Counted from the first letter of the stretch, positions 1 through 11,239 are shown. The stretch is DNA of 64,000 nt from Lathyrus oleraceus (GCF_024323335.1 NC_066585.1:536356082-536420081), one strand, 5' to 3'. Notes: generated from the letters alone by a model not told the origin. Numbers and translations: made by a program.

Positions 1-227
1 ATCTCAACAATTATTTATATTTGATCCAAACTTATAATGTCTACTAATTAATTCAATTTTAATTAACAAGTTTGTTAGTTTCATTATCAGTTAGACATTA
101 TAATTTGAGTCAATAACTAATGTAAATTAATTAGTTTTAGTCATTAACAAATATTGAAGAAAAAAAACATGAGAAAAAACAATTATATAACTACATATAC
201 TTCATTTTATATCATACGTTAACTAAA

Positions 228-406
228 GATTAATTACTATACACTGTCAGTGTAAAATGTTTTATACAATCGATTCATCACTATCACCTGTTTGCATTAC
301 TTTATAGATTTTTAAAATAAAAGTCAAATTTGTTTTAACATCCAACGGCTATGATTAACTAATAGTATAAAATTCTTTTACACTTTCAGTGTATTTCAAT
401 TAAATC
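228..406. mobile_element. MITE, copy 1 (TACACTGTCAGTGTAAA-type inverted ends)
   Basis: This is a 179-bp non-coding element with imperfect inverted ends of about 30 bp. The left end reads GATTAATTACTATACACTG and the right end, reversed, reads GATTTAATTGAAATACACTG; both continue into a GTGTAAAA block. A second copy at 10623-10790 shares the ends and the interior, including the TTTATAGATTTTTAAAATAAAA stretch in two parts. The size, AT content and lack of coding sequence fit a miniature inverted-repeat transposable element common in legumes. The superfamily is not decided because no clear target-site duplication is visible. Confidence 0.75.
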
Positions 407-2209
407 CTATTATGAAATATTGTGTTAATAAAGGATGCGGTTAAAACCCCAACAATGCTAAAAATATCTTGTAATTTATAATTTTTTTTTTCAATTTCTT
501 TATAAAAAATAGAAACAGTTAGAAAAAATATTTTATCAATAAAAATAAATAATTTAGTTTTTTGTAATATTTTATATTTTAAAATATAATTATTTATATT
601 ATTATAATTATATTATATAACATTAAATTTTAATTTTTAATATGTGATATAGCTAAAATATATGATAATCACATTGACATTATATTAGTGCCAATTAATC
701 AAATTAAAAAAAACTGTAAAAACATTAAAACACTTTTTTTTATAGTAACACTTTTTTTTATGCCTCATTCTCAATTTTTTATTTGACAAAAATATCTGTT
801 TTATTTTTTTGTTAATAAAGTGCTGAAAATTTTTCTCTCTCGCAAAAAATCTGTTAACCCAATCAAAAATTTGGTAGGTATCTCTATTGATATTTTTAAA
901 AAATTAGACAAAATCATGTTAATTTTTAGATTTTTAAAATTTTTGATAATTCATATGTGATAAGCTAATAAAAAAATAAAGTTAATACTATTGGTTTTTT
1001 TAATAAATCCGATATATTTTATAATTTTTTAATATTTAAAAAATTGTATAAAATCATAATTTAGTTTTGAAACTATAATTTTATAATGAATATTTGAAAA
1101 ATTCCGTATAAAAAAGTTTGATTTTATATCGATGTTTTTTTAAAAATTCAGCATAAAATCATGGATTTTGAAGTAAGTATGTTTATATATTGTTTTTTTT
1201 TATAAAATAATATCAAATCAATACTTATATATTGATTTTTTAAAATCTGATATATTATATCCAATTTTTTAAAAATTTAGTATAAAATTATAGATTTTAT
1301 ACCTTTTTTTTAATTCAGAAATATTTACTTGTTATATAAAAATACTACTCACAAAGGTGTCAAGTAAAATAAAAAGAGTGACAGGATAATTCCTAAATAA
1401 ATTGTAAGAAAATCAAAAGATTGATTATTTTTATAGGAAATAAAATAAAATAAGTAAACTAAAAATGAATTTAAATATTTAATTTTAAACACGGAATATT
1501 TTAATTTGGATGATTCATCAAAATTCTAATATGTCAATAATTGTTGGACACACTTGGTCCGACATTTTTTGGGAGACAAAAATGATGAAAACAATTCTCC
1601 TTATACCTACACTTATTCCCACATCCCTATACTTTATTAAAAATATCAATTTTATTCTAACATGTTTTTAATTAATTTATTATTTTACTTTTTATTATTT
1701 ATTTGAGATTTTTGAAAATCGCACTCCTATACATCTCTAACGGAAGACTTTGAAAATAAGTTTCTATACATAATTTTTTTATGTACTGGATCACTTTATA
1801 AAGATATCTGTTTAATATTTAAATAACTTCAAAAAGACTTGTAAAAAGAGTTTTGGTGTTGTCTTAAAATTTTGGGTCTCGCTAACTTGTAGGGAATAAA
1901 ACAATGTTTTAAATTTCAAAAAATTAAATGCACGCACTCCAAGATAATATTTCTACAAATAAGTCATTAACTTGTGTCCTTGAGTCACATGTTAGCACTA
2001 GCCTAAATTTTTTATTGCAAAACACTTGCCAATTGTGTTTTAGTTTGTATGCATGTGTACCGGAACTCCTTTAGACAAGATATACGTTCTGCATTTTTTG
2101 TGTACTTTAACACTTATATCAAGATGTTTGGTTTACATTTTAAAACTTTTTTTTAGTAATTTTTTTTCAGGTATGAGAATTCTCTACAAATATGCGATAA
2201 AAATCAAAC
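407..2209. other. AT-rich gene-free stretch with degenerate repeats
   Basis: No gene is visible. Between about 897 and 1300 a motif of the form AAAAATT-AG-ATAAAATCAT followed by GATTTT recurs four times, near 897, 1037, 1143 and 1270, in degraded form. The last few hundred bases probably belong to the 5' part of the MULE that follows, since a pyrimidine-rich tract ending in CAG lies just before 2172. Confidence 0.5.
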
Positions 2210-3607
2210 ATGTGTAGATATCTCCGATGCATTCTAAATTACTTAAAGTTTCGATATATAAGAAGAGGTGATATTAAAGAGGTTAGAATCATAAATAAAG
2301 TAAATATTATTATCACTCATTTAGATAATAAAATAGACAAGAGAGGGAGAAGTAACAAAGTAATATTTGGTTGTGATAAAGGTGGAAAATACAAGGATAC
2401 AAGTAGTGGAACACAGTGCAAAAAAGTCAAAATCAGGTTGACTCCGACGAAAGATGGATCTGGATGGAAGGTTGATGTAAAATGTGAAATTTATAATCAT
2501 GGTTTACCTTATAGATTAGAAGGTCATTTCTTTGTTGGTAGGTTGACCATATATGAGAAGCATCATGTTGTTTATTTGACAAAAAACATGTTCCACCTAG
2601 ACACATATTGTTTTCCTTGCAAGAGCGAGATCCAGAGAATGTCACTCGGATCACGCAAATATATAAGCATAAAAGTATGTTACAAAAAGAGATAAGAGGT
2701 CCTAGAAGTGAGATACAACATTTGTTTAAGCTTATAGATGACACATGCTATGTTTAGTGAAGTAGAAAAAGAGATGACTAAGAAGTTGTTGAGTATTTTT
2801 TGTATTGTGTTAGTTATGGACAAAACTTACAAGACAAACAAATATAGACAACATCTGTTTAAAATTGTTGGCATGACATCAACCAAGTTGACATTTGGTG
2901 TTGCATTTGCTTATATGGCGTATGAGTAGACAAATAATATTTATTGGGTGTTGGGTAAGCAGAAACAATTATTTGTCAAAAAAGATTAGTGTCCACAAGT
3001 GATTTTGACGGATAGAGATCTTGCTTTGAAGAAATCAATTGAAGTTGTGTTTCCAAAGACGATTAATTTGCTATGTTGATTTCACATCAACAAAAATGTT
3101 GGTGCAAAATGTAAGCAATATGTGTTGAATGACATGCAAAAGACGATTGACACATTATGGATGAAAGTTGTATAGGTTACTGATTAGGTTGAGTATGATC
3201 AACGGTTGGAACAACTTAAGCATGCATGTGTTGATTGTAGTGAATTTATTGAATATGTGAAAACACGTGGTTGAGTCCGCACAGACAGAGATTTATTGGA
3301 GAATGGATTAATCGAGTGATGCATTTTGGTAACACCATGACTAATCGGTATGTATTTTGTTTTAATATTTTTACTATGTAGTATTTTTTTATAGTATTTT
3401 TACTATGTATTTTTTTTTAGTATTTTTATTATGTATTTTTTTAGGGTTGAGTCTTTTCATTAGAAGTTAAAGTAAATGTTGGGGAACCGTATAGGTGACA
3501 TGGTCAAATATTGGGAGGCTATGAATAACAACTTGAAGTTACAACTGGACAATATTCGACCCTTCTTTTCAGAAAAAGCTTTTATGAAATTGAGCACTCA
3601 CGCATAA
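2210..3607 (+). pseudogene. MULE transposase (FAR1-related), decayed
   Basis: This is a broken Mutator-like transposase of the FAR1/FRS-related type. The N-terminal part (2299-2600) has the FAR1 DNA-binding-like context, with VIFGCDKGGKY and later VVYLTKNM. The MULE transposase core follows: MDKTYKTNKYRQHLFKIVG at about 2815, then LTFGVAFAYM, VILTDRDLALKKSIEVVFP near 3000 and FHINKNVGAKCK near 3080. The C-terminal part is NRVESFH across an intron and then MVKYWEAMNNNLKLQ near 3500. The catalytic region is recognisable, including D of MDKTYK and D of TDRDLA, but in-frame stops at about 2693, 2927, 2987, 3078 and beyond, plus frame changes, exclude function. Family and order follow legume MULE/FAR1-like proteins. 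The inverted ends of the transposon were not located. Confidence 0.85.
3348..3444 (+). other. Intron inside the MULE pseudogene
   Basis: The transposase reading frame runs to ACTAATCG, is interrupted by a 97-bp GT...AG segment (GTATGT to TTTTTTAG) and resumes at GGTTGAGTC. Joining restores T-N-R-V-E-S-F-H, a conserved MULE motif, in frame. The intron consists of three degenerate copies of a TAGTATTTTTACTATGTAT unit of about 30 bp. Confidence 0.7.
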
Positions 3608-3734
3608 GTCCATTTTATGGTAATATGTGATGGAGCGTCCCGTCCTAAACCACGTTCTTAAATCCTACCCTCCCTGCCTTGTTCGCGCCACTGTCAAAAT
3701 AAAATAAAAATACATCAAAAAAAATTTAAAAAAA

Positions 3735-4070
3735 TAAATCGGAACACATTTTGAAAGAGTTTCGATTTTAAAAAAACAAATCGGAAAACATTTTGAAAGA
3801 GTTTCGGTGCATTAACTTTTCAAAAAACTGGAACACTTTGTAAAGGATTTTCGGTGAAGGTTTTATCAAATCGAAAGACATTGCAAATGAGTTCCGATAT
3901 ATATCATAAAAATCTGAAGACTTAGCCTAAGAGTTTCAGTGAAATTATAAAATCGAAGAACTTAATAAATTTGTTCCAATTTATAATATGTGAATCAGAA
4001 GAGTTGTTGGAAGTGTTCTAATATACAATAATTTTTTTTTTGTGTCGGAAGAGTTAAGCAACGAGAGTGA
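3735..4070. repeat. Degenerate ~42-bp tandem repeat, about 8 units
   Basis: Units start near 3737, 3778, 3822, 3867, 3909, 3949, 3991 and 4041. Each carries a block like AATCGGAANACATT, then about ten bases, then GAGTTTCGAT. In the first units the two blocks are near-inverted (ATCGGAAC against GTTTCGAT), so each unit could fold into a short stem with a loop of about 13 nt. The array sits right after the MULE transposase remnant and may be a subterminal repeat of that or another DNA transposon (inference). Confidence 0.7.
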
Positions 4071-5329
4071 AAAAAAAGTGTTTTTTTTTTAAAAATAAAT
4101 TATTTATATAATGGTATTTGATAAAAAAAAAAGTATAATATAAAGTAGGGGGATAAAATAATGTGGTATGGAAGAAAATCTTCAAATTGATGTTTTCACT
4201 CCATTTAAGATTGAATAATCCAAATGGGAAGGGGGTGCAAAAGTAGCTTTCTCCAAATTTTATGTTCCCATAAATATAATTATACCTCGTATGATATTTT
4301 AAGAATCATAATACACCTTTAAATAAGTTTTAATTTTTATTTTTAAGAAATTGTTTGAAAGAAAAAATAAAATAAAATAAAATATGTTTGATAAACCTAT
4401 TTTTAAAATTTATTTTAGAGGTGGAAAATAAGAAATTTGTTTGATATATTAGTTTTTAAAATAATAAATAAGAGGAATTTTTTTATACGCAATTAGTTTG
4501 GTACGTAATTAATTGATATATTAATTTATAAAATAATATTTATTAGATTAGATTTAGAATTGAAATTTATAACATGTATTTAATTTTTTTAAAATATTTT
4601 TGAATCAATTATATTTCTTTACATCTAATATCATCAGGTTTACATTAATAATTTATTTTCACAAATGAATATTTATTGAACACAGTTATTATTACAAGTA
4701 TCAAATAAATATGTAATTCTCCACTATTTCCGCATACACGATTTTAACATGTGACTTATATAAATTTACAAGTTGAAATTTTTAGCTATTATTATTTTTA
4801 TTAATTTTATTAAAAATATATTAATTCGCTGTGTATTTTATATGGTGTTGATAGTGTATTAGTTTTTCTTAATTTAAATAGCATTCTTACTATTATTTTT
4901 AATTTAAAATTATTAACACTTTTTTCTCTAAAAAAATGTTCAAGTTGAATAACACATATAACAAATACAACAAATAAAAAAGAATACAAATACAAGGATT
5001 ATTATTTTTTAAAATAAAAATGAATAAAAATAAAAATATAATAAAAAATAAAACAGAAAAAAAAATTATTGGAGATATTTTTACAAACTTATTTTTTAAT
5101 TCGAAACTTTGCATTCATAATAAGATGACTCATGTTTAATTTTTTTTTTACATTATTACAAATATGTCATTAATAAAAATTGCACCACTTTTTTTCTTTT
5201 TTGTTTTCTCTTTCTAATTTTAAAAATTATTTTGTAAAACTAGATAATTAAATTAATTTTATTATTTTAAAAACTAAAAAACAATTATATAAAATTAAAT
5301 ACAACAAACCCTATATTTTGTGTTGTGAA
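4071..5329. other. AT-rich stretch, nothing recognised
   Basis: There is long A/T-rich sequence with homopolymer tracts. The short reading frames here, such as minus-strand 4810-5114, are rich in F, L, I, K and Y and look like translated AT noise. No transposon ends or RNA genes were seen. Confidence 0.5.
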
Positions 5330-5693
5330 TAATTCATGGAGCTAATGAATCAATTCAAACATATGCAAATTGTTTGGATATGTGCCGTTGTTCGATTTGT
5401 ATTAGATCGTATTGCCTAAATCTTAGGTCATTGGGTGGATCAGGGAGTGAACACGCCCTATAGGCACTGTTCCGTTTCAGAATCAGAAATGTGGAGAATC
5501 GTAGAAGTTGCGGTAGAAAGGAGCTTCCGGTACGACGGAGCGGGGATGTATATGCAAGGTTAGCACTCCAACGCTCAAGTCAGTATGTGAATGATGAGAA
5601 AGTATTCAAATGGTGTTTGAAAACTTGTTACATGAAATGACACAATCCGCATATATAGGGGAGCTGAATAACTACCTTGCTAAATTTCTGGAG
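5330..5693 (+). mobile_element. LTR-retrotransposon LTR-like segment
   Basis: The block at 5510-5590 (GCTTCCGGTACGACGGAGCG... TTAGCACTCCAACGCTCAAGTCAGT, written here in part) resembles a motif found in legume Gypsy LTRs. A diverged copy lies at about 31127-31200. It leads directly into the first of three tandem units. Both LTR boundaries are unclear. Confidence 0.5.
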
Positions 5694-6050
5694 TAGGATG
5701 CGGAGGACCGTTGGAGGACTGAATCTCCTGCTTCTAGATCACTGAAGGTTCAGTGGTCAGGAGAATGTTTTAGAATCTAGAGTAAATACTTGAGCTAGAT
5801 CCAGGATGTTAAGCCTTGTGGTGATCGGTTCAGAAAAGGAACATGTCTGGCTCGGAGCAATCCAGGAAGTCTTTTTCTTATGGTGGTCGGATCTCTGAAG
5901 GTGTGGCAGGATCGCGGAGGATATGGCCGACCCATAATAGTTGGCCCCTAAGCCCTCGCATTTAAGAAATAGGTGCGAAGGTTTAAAGGATTTTCATACA
6001 TCGGTTATCGGCCATATTTTTTTTGCTTCAACTACTTTGGAACTTCGAAT
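5694..6050 (+). repeat. Tandem unit A, non-coding leader block
   Basis: This is the first of three homologous blocks (also 6780-7120 and 7666-7925). Shared landmarks in order are GAGGACTGAATCTCCTG, AGTAAATACTTGAGC, GATCCAGGATGTTA, a TATGGTGGTCGG-type run, CTCGCATTTAAG and CAACTACTT near the end. It precedes the best-preserved gag-like reading frame at 6283. Confidence 0.8.
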
Positions 6051-6282
6051 ATGTTTAGGAGGAGTGATTATGATCTTTCTAGGAAACTGAAATACTCAAG
6101 TATTATGTGCAAGAGAAGTGACTGTTAATACGTCTTTCGTTTATTAAGGTCAATTCGTAGATGTGGAAAGAACTAGAGTCACTTCTTTATTCTAGGATTT
6201 TCTTTCCCATTGTTTCTGAACCGTTTGTCTCTTCTTTTCCTCTAAAGCATTTATTTATTTTTCTTAAATTTTCTTTCATGAT

Positions 6283-6786
6283 ATGGCGAAGAGACCTCGG
6301 AAAACCGTGAAAAACAATTATGTGAACCCATCTTCTCTGTGGGAAGGTTCTGTATTTTCTTCAACCGTTTCAATCTTCACCAAAGAATGGAACTTAGATT
6401 GGGCCATTTTCGACGTTGGTGAACCTCCGCTTTGGGGGCTTACCATTCCTAGTGACGAAGACATATTTTGTATTGAGTATGATAATTGTACTATTCCTCT
6501 GTATAAGTATAGTTTTTTGTCTCTGAGGGCCTATTTGCCTTGTACTGCTTTCAAAGTGGATGTTCTCCACTATCTGATGGTGGTTCAATCTCAACTTCAT
6601 CCCACCAGTTGGGCGTACGTTAAAGCCTATAAGCACTTGTGTGAGTATCTGAAGGGAAAACCCTCTGTTGTTTTATTCTTTCATCTCTTTTATTGCGACC
6701 AAAGCACTTTGGCTCAACCAAGAGAGATAGCTTGGTTATTTTGGTGTCGACGATACATATTTTTAAAGCTTTCTTTGAACCGTTGA
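6283..6786 (+). pseudogene. Gag-like 'putative gypsy type transposon' protein, copy A
   Basis: This 167-residue frame starts MAKRPRKTVKNNY and contains the block FKVDVLHYLMVVQSQLHPTS followed by WAYVKAYKHLCEYLKGKPSV and VLFFHLFYC. The pattern resembles the plant 'putative gypsy type transposon' family (Pfam Transposase_28, from memory), an N-terminal gag-like domain of plant LTR elements. It is far shorter than a full element protein and stops just where the next tandem unit begins at 6780, so the C-terminus is cut off by the duplication junction. Two further copies lie at 7125-7470 (+) and 8300-8520 (-). Function as an active protein is unlikely; a role in particle assembly is only an inference from element position. 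Confidence 0.6.
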
Positions 6787-7120
6787 AGGACTGGATCTCC
6801 CGCTTATGGATCATTGAAGGTTCAGTGGTTAGGAGAATATTCTATAAGCTTTAGTAAATACTTGAGGTAGATCCAGGATGTTACTCCTTGTGGTGGCCGT
6901 TTTAGAAAAAGGAATATGCACGGCTCAATGCAATCTAGGGACTCATTTCCTTTTGGTGGTCGGTTCTCTAAAGATGTGGTGGAATCGCATAGGATATTGT
7001 CGGCCTAGAACAATTGCCCCCCAAGCCCTCGCATTTAAGGAATAGGTGTGAGGGTTTAAAGGATTCTCATACATCAATCAACCATATTTTATTTGCTTCA
7101 ACTACTTCGTAACTTCGAAT
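6780..7120 (+). repeat. Tandem unit B, non-coding leader block
   Basis: This is homologous to 5694-6050 along its length: GGACTGGATCTCCCGC, AGTAAATACTTGAGG, GATCCAGGATGTTA, CTCGCATTTAAGG and AACTACTTCG. It begins inside the 3' end of the unit A reading frame. Immediately after it about 450 bp present in unit A are missing, so the block joins directly to the middle of the gag-like domain. Confidence 0.8.
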
Positions 7121-7124
7121 GTGA

Positions 7125-7470
7125 ACCACGAGTATCTTTTTTCGTCTCTGGGGGCCTATTTGCCTTTTTACTACTTTCAAAGTGGATGTTCTCAACTATC
7201 TGATGGTGGCTCTATCTCAACTCCATTCCACCAGTTGAATGTATGTTAAATCCTATCAGCACTGGTGTGAGCATCTGAAGGGGAAACCCTCTGTTGTTTT
7301 TTTCTTTCATCTTTTTCATTGCGACCGGAGCACTTTGGCTCAACCAAGAGAGCGGGGCTTGGTTATTTTGGTGCCGACGATACGTATTTTTGAAGCTTTC
7401 TCTGAACTACCTTATTTTATCGACCGATTCTTTTTTGTCACACCTTTCACCCTGAGGCTCAAGTAGCTTT
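7125..7470 (+). pseudogene. Gag-like domain, copy B (truncated and frameshifted)
   Basis: Nucleotide similarity to 6506-6786 is high (GGGGGCCTATTTGCCTT, TCTGATGGTGGCTC, CACTTTGGCTCAACCAAGAG). The protein is split over frames: a KGKPSVVFFFHLFHCD match is in one frame and the preceding block is in another. The N-terminal half is missing. It extends about 80 bp further 3' than copy A and so preserves sequence that unit A lost at the duplication junction. Confidence 0.7.
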
Positions 7471-7665
7471 TTGTGCGGTTGAGTCAGATGTGAAAGGTGA
7501 ATGTAAGCCAGTGTTTCCCAATTGTTGATCGGCGAAACACTTTCTTTTGGAGAATAATTCCTATGTTTATAGAGAAAGCACCTTTACCGTCAAGGATTCT
7601 TAAGAAGAAAATATTATAGTTCGTCAATCATTTGGGTTATACCAGGGGTGTGGTCCCCTCCGGCA

Positions 7666-7925
7666 TAGGATGCAGAGGACCATTGGATGCATTGGAGGAT
7701 TGGATCTCCTACTTTTAGATCATTGAAGGTTTAGTGGTCAGGAGAAAATTCCATAAGCTTTAGTAAATACTTGAGCTGATCCGGGATGTTACACCTTTTG
7801 GTGACCTATTTAGAAAAGGAACATGGATGGCTCAGAGCAATTCAGGGAGTCCTTTCCTTATGGTGGCCATATCTCTAAAGGTGTAGTCGAATTGCAGAGG
7901 ATATGGCCAGCCTTGAACAGGTACA
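7666..7925 (+). repeat. Tandem unit C, non-coding leader block (truncated)
   Basis: This is the third homologous block: TTGGATCTCCTACTTTTAG, AGTAAATACTTGAGCTGATC, AACATGGATGGCTC and a TATGGTGGCC-type run. It ends before the CTCGCATTTAAG landmark seen in units A and B, and no gag-like domain follows on this strand. Confidence 0.75.
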
Positions 7926-7994
7926 TTAGATGTGGGTTGACTGATCCTTGTGAAATGCCAAATGAAAGAATCCGAAGGAAAGGTTGTACATCCT

Positions 7995-8125
7995 CTAAAC
8001 CCTAAACCCATTTATATAAGGTTTAACTAATGGTTAAGAATCAAGTGCACAATATTTTAAACCCTAAAATATCACACTCACGATTTATACTAATTTGATC
8101 GTTAGAGTGCTTGCAGGTATTCACA
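7995..8125 (+). promoter_or_regulatory. LTR promoter/U5-like segment
   Basis: A TATA-like TTTATATAAG lies at about 8009. It is followed about 80 bp downstream by ACTAATTTGATCGTTAGAG and TGCTTGCAGGT, a signature of the R/U5 part of plant Gypsy LTRs, where 'acttgagcgtcggagtg...gcaggta' is common. It probably marks the 3' part of an LTR associated with the tandem units. No convincing primer-binding site follows. Confidence 0.5.
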
Positions 8126-8299
8126 TCTTTGAAAGCTGCAAAATAAAAAATTTAAGCAAACATATCGTCAACGTTCAACCATATTAAATGTCCTAAAGCC
8201 TGATTGGATCATTTGGTTTCATTTGTGATAAACGAGCTTTGCATTTCCACCACTTTATTTATAATATGAAAGAAGCGTGTTAGAGTTGGTATCCCTATT

Positions 8300-8715
8300 T
8301 ATTTTCTCACAAGTATCGAAAGACTTTGACGTTTGCCCAACTCACGTGATGTAGTTGTGAAGGGGCGATTCCCATGTGGTTGAGAACTCCCACCTCAAAA
8401 TCGTTAAAAGGAAGGCAAAACCCTATATAAAAAAATAGACATTCATGGAGAGGAAGAAAATGCCCCTTATATTTGATGCACAACCTCTTATCACCTTTTG
8501 GGAGAGCACCCCCAGTCAAATGAGGAACTTACCTTAGTAAAAGCATCGTCCAAACCTCTTTTACCAGTGAAGGGGAACATCGTGACCAACGTTTTTTGGT
8601 TAACCCAGGACAATCGATCTTCATTTCCGAACTCCATGTTGTTCTCATGGTTTCCTCGATCCATTGCCTATTCACTGAGAACAGATAAAAAATAATGGTC
8701 GTAAGAATAAGCACA
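8300..8715 (-). pseudogene. Gag-like 'putative gypsy type transposon' fragment, antisense copy C
   Basis: On the minus strand, 8307-8519 reads LPLHECLFFYIGFCLPFNDF then EVGVLNHMGIAPSQLHHVSW and ANVKVFRYL, the same domain as 6283-6786. Upstream on that strand (8548-8683) lies VNRQWIEETMRTTWSSEMKI followed by DCPGLTKKRWSRCSPSL. That segment is bounded by an acceptor-like TTCTCAG and a donor-like AAGGTAAGT, so it may be an internal exon. It is shorter than copy A and ends in a stop right after the domain. Confidence 0.55.
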
Positions 8716-9245
8716 CGATTAGGATTCTATCAACTACATCAATTCATTATTAGTTGGATCACAATAAAAGTACATTAATGTACCCTAATATAAGTTTGAG
8801 CTTTTTATTCTCGCTTGAAGTCACCTATGTGCTCTAGGTTGGTTAAAGTAAAAGTTGGGAAAGCAAAGTCCCTAACGACTTCCTTAAGACCAATGCCACC
8901 AGTAGTACCTTCCCCTTGAATAAGAATATTAACCTTTGAACTTTCCATGACAACCGTCCTAAGAATCCCAACGAATGACAAACAAAGTAGTAAAAAGATA
9001 ATCAAGTTTGCTTCCTTAAAAAAAGGCTCAATATGCAAAGGGATGTAGTCATCCCAACTCCAAGAATGTCATCGGAGTAGAGAAAGAAAAACTGAGAGGA
9101 GGAAGAGCAGAAATGCATTGTGTTGAGCACATTAGAAGGGAACGAAGAGATTGAGGGCTTAACAAACAAGAGAAGCAAAAAAGAAGATCATATCCCCTTT
9201 TTTTTTTACGTTGATATATTACGTGAGATCGAGGAAAACACACTC
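8716..9245 (-). other. Probable upstream part of the antisense gag-like element
   Basis: A minus-strand frame at 8805-9038 (contains GEGTTGGIGLKEVVRDFAFP) and a pyrimidine-rich leader at 9050-9240 lie upstream of the antisense gag-like fragment. They could be its first exon and leader. I do not recognise a domain in them. Confidence 0.3.
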
Positions 9246-9289
9246 ACAACCAACATTTAAGGTTTGATCACAATCTTATCAAAACATTC

Positions 9290-9680
9290 GAGCATTCTAA
9301 AAGTATCACATCTGCCCCTTGAAGCCTAGGGCCACGTGGAAAAGTTAAAATTCAAAAATGTTTCAGCTACAAGACAAGCATTTAGTGTGCATGTTCTTGA
9401 GGTCACCTATTCCTAATTAACATCTCTCTAACCCCATTTCCAAGGTGGGGATCTGCCACATTGGATCTAATCAGATGGTCTCACACATTTCACGCTGAGT
9501 CAAACAAAAATGATTTTACCCATCCATCATATATAAGTTCGTCTACGCGCCATAATAAGTACTTTTCACTTACTCTTGAAAAATTACACATTTCTGACTT
9601 CATTGACTTAAACGATAGAGTGTTAATTTTGCAGGTAAATCTCATTTTATCGCATCAGAGCCTTACACCACTGTACTGTA
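9290..9680 (+). mobile_element. Solo or truncated Gypsy-type LTR (3' half)
   Basis: A TATA-like CATATATAAG at about 9527 is followed by TTTCTGACTTCATTGACTTA, AACGATAGAGTGTTAATTTT and GCAGGTAA near 9640. This is the arrangement typical of the R/U5 region of plant Gypsy LTRs. No internal domain follows, so it is probably a solo or truncated LTR. Confidence 0.5.
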
Positions 9681-10622
9681 CTGGGAGAACTCGGAATCTA
9701 CATGTCATTAATCTTCTATTTCGCATTGGAATAATTATTATTTTGGAAATCCATTTCTTATATTTTTCAATTCTTTTTATTTTCTATTAACAACTCAATT
9801 TTTCTAAAACTTGTTCAAACCTGAGCTCTTCTTCAATCCTTAGACATTTCTAAGAAAACAGAATGATAACACATGAATAATTGACATTGCGGCTAGCACT
9901 AATAGAACGTGGAACTCTATAAATGACAGAAATTTAGAGAAGAAAACAATAAGGAAAAATAAAAACTTATACATCAGAACAGTATTGAAAAACAGTAGTA
10001 GTAAAAGATACAATAATTTACAAACCAAAAACAAAGCAAAATCTCAACAACAAAAAAAGATTTTCTAACATAACATGTATAGTTATAACTTTTCAAGAAA
10101 CAAGAAAATAAATCCATTATGTGTTTACTTACAATCCCTATTCTAAGTGCTTTTTTTTTCTAGCTTTTTGTAATAATTTTTTTTAAAAAAAATTGTTCAA
10201 ATTTTGAATTAATGTAATTGAGAAAAGAGGACAAAAAAGAGGTCAATATATAGTTATGACTTATGAGAATTATGTTTGAAGAAGTGATATAATTAATATG
10301 AAGAAGACAATGAAACAAAAATGGTAATTGTTATTTGTGCAGGGTGCTTGATCCGGTTCTCACGGTGGATGTATTATTTGGTTCATGACAAAATCACTGA
10401 AAAACTCTCTTTAGATATGGGTGCTACTGTGTGGAGCAGGAACCATATCCCATAAGATATGATTTATTTCAAACATTTAATTTGTATGCACATCAATACT
10501 GTAATTTTATTTACAGCTATTTATGTTAACATCTAAATTATGACACCATGCACTATTTACCGGGAATAATATTTTTTTTCAATAAAAATAATAATATTTA
10601 TAAATGGTATATATTTTAATGA
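9681..10622. other. AT-rich stretch, nothing recognised
   Basis: There is no supported gene. A less AT-rich island at 10340-10450 follows an acceptor-like TTTGTGCAG but opens only a short frame with a stop after about 25 codons. Confidence 0.4.
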
Positions 10623-10790
10623 GATTAATTATTATACACTGTCAATCTAAAAAGATTTACACGGTCATCATCCGTTTGCATTATTTTATAGATTTTTAAA
10701 ATAAAATTCAAATTTATTTTTATATTCAACGTCTCAGATTAATTGACGGTGTAAAATTCTTTTACATTGTAAATGTATTTCAATTAAATC
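10623..10790. mobile_element. MITE, copy 2 (same family as 228-406)
   Basis: This is 168 bp. The left end is GATTAATTATTATACACTGT and the right end is TGTATTTCAATTAAATC. The interior shares TCCGTTTGCATTATTTTATA and the following A/T block with copy 1. The inner TIR has diverged (GTCAATCTAAAA against GTCAGTGTAAAA). Confidence 0.75.
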
Positions 10791-11239
10791 ATATTTAATT
10801 TTTTTTATAATTTATATATAAGATTATGTGATTAACCAATTTCATCATCACACTATTATTAACCATTTATTCTAGGTACAACTTATTAACTACTTTTATC
10901 ATTTTATTAACTAATAAAAAATATAATATTATAAATTATTTTCCAACATTAAATTATAAAATATATTAAACAATATTTATATTCTATTAACCTTTATTTT
11001 ATCATTTAAAATGTTTTTATATTTGAAAATTCATTAACCAAATTATAATATGAATTAACCAATTTTATACATATCAAAATAGTTTTTTTTTTCGTTTATT
11101 AATACATAGATTTAATTAAATAATATTATAATGACAGTTTTTGTTTGACACAACTTTTTAGAAATATATATATATTTAATTAATGTGATTTAATTGGGTG
11201 GATGTAATAGAATTAAATTTAAAATTTTATACTATAATA

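Noticed and set aside
7990..8010. Telomere-like CTAAACCCTAAACCC
   Set aside because: Only two units, within an LTR-type leader; far too short for an interstitial telomeric array.
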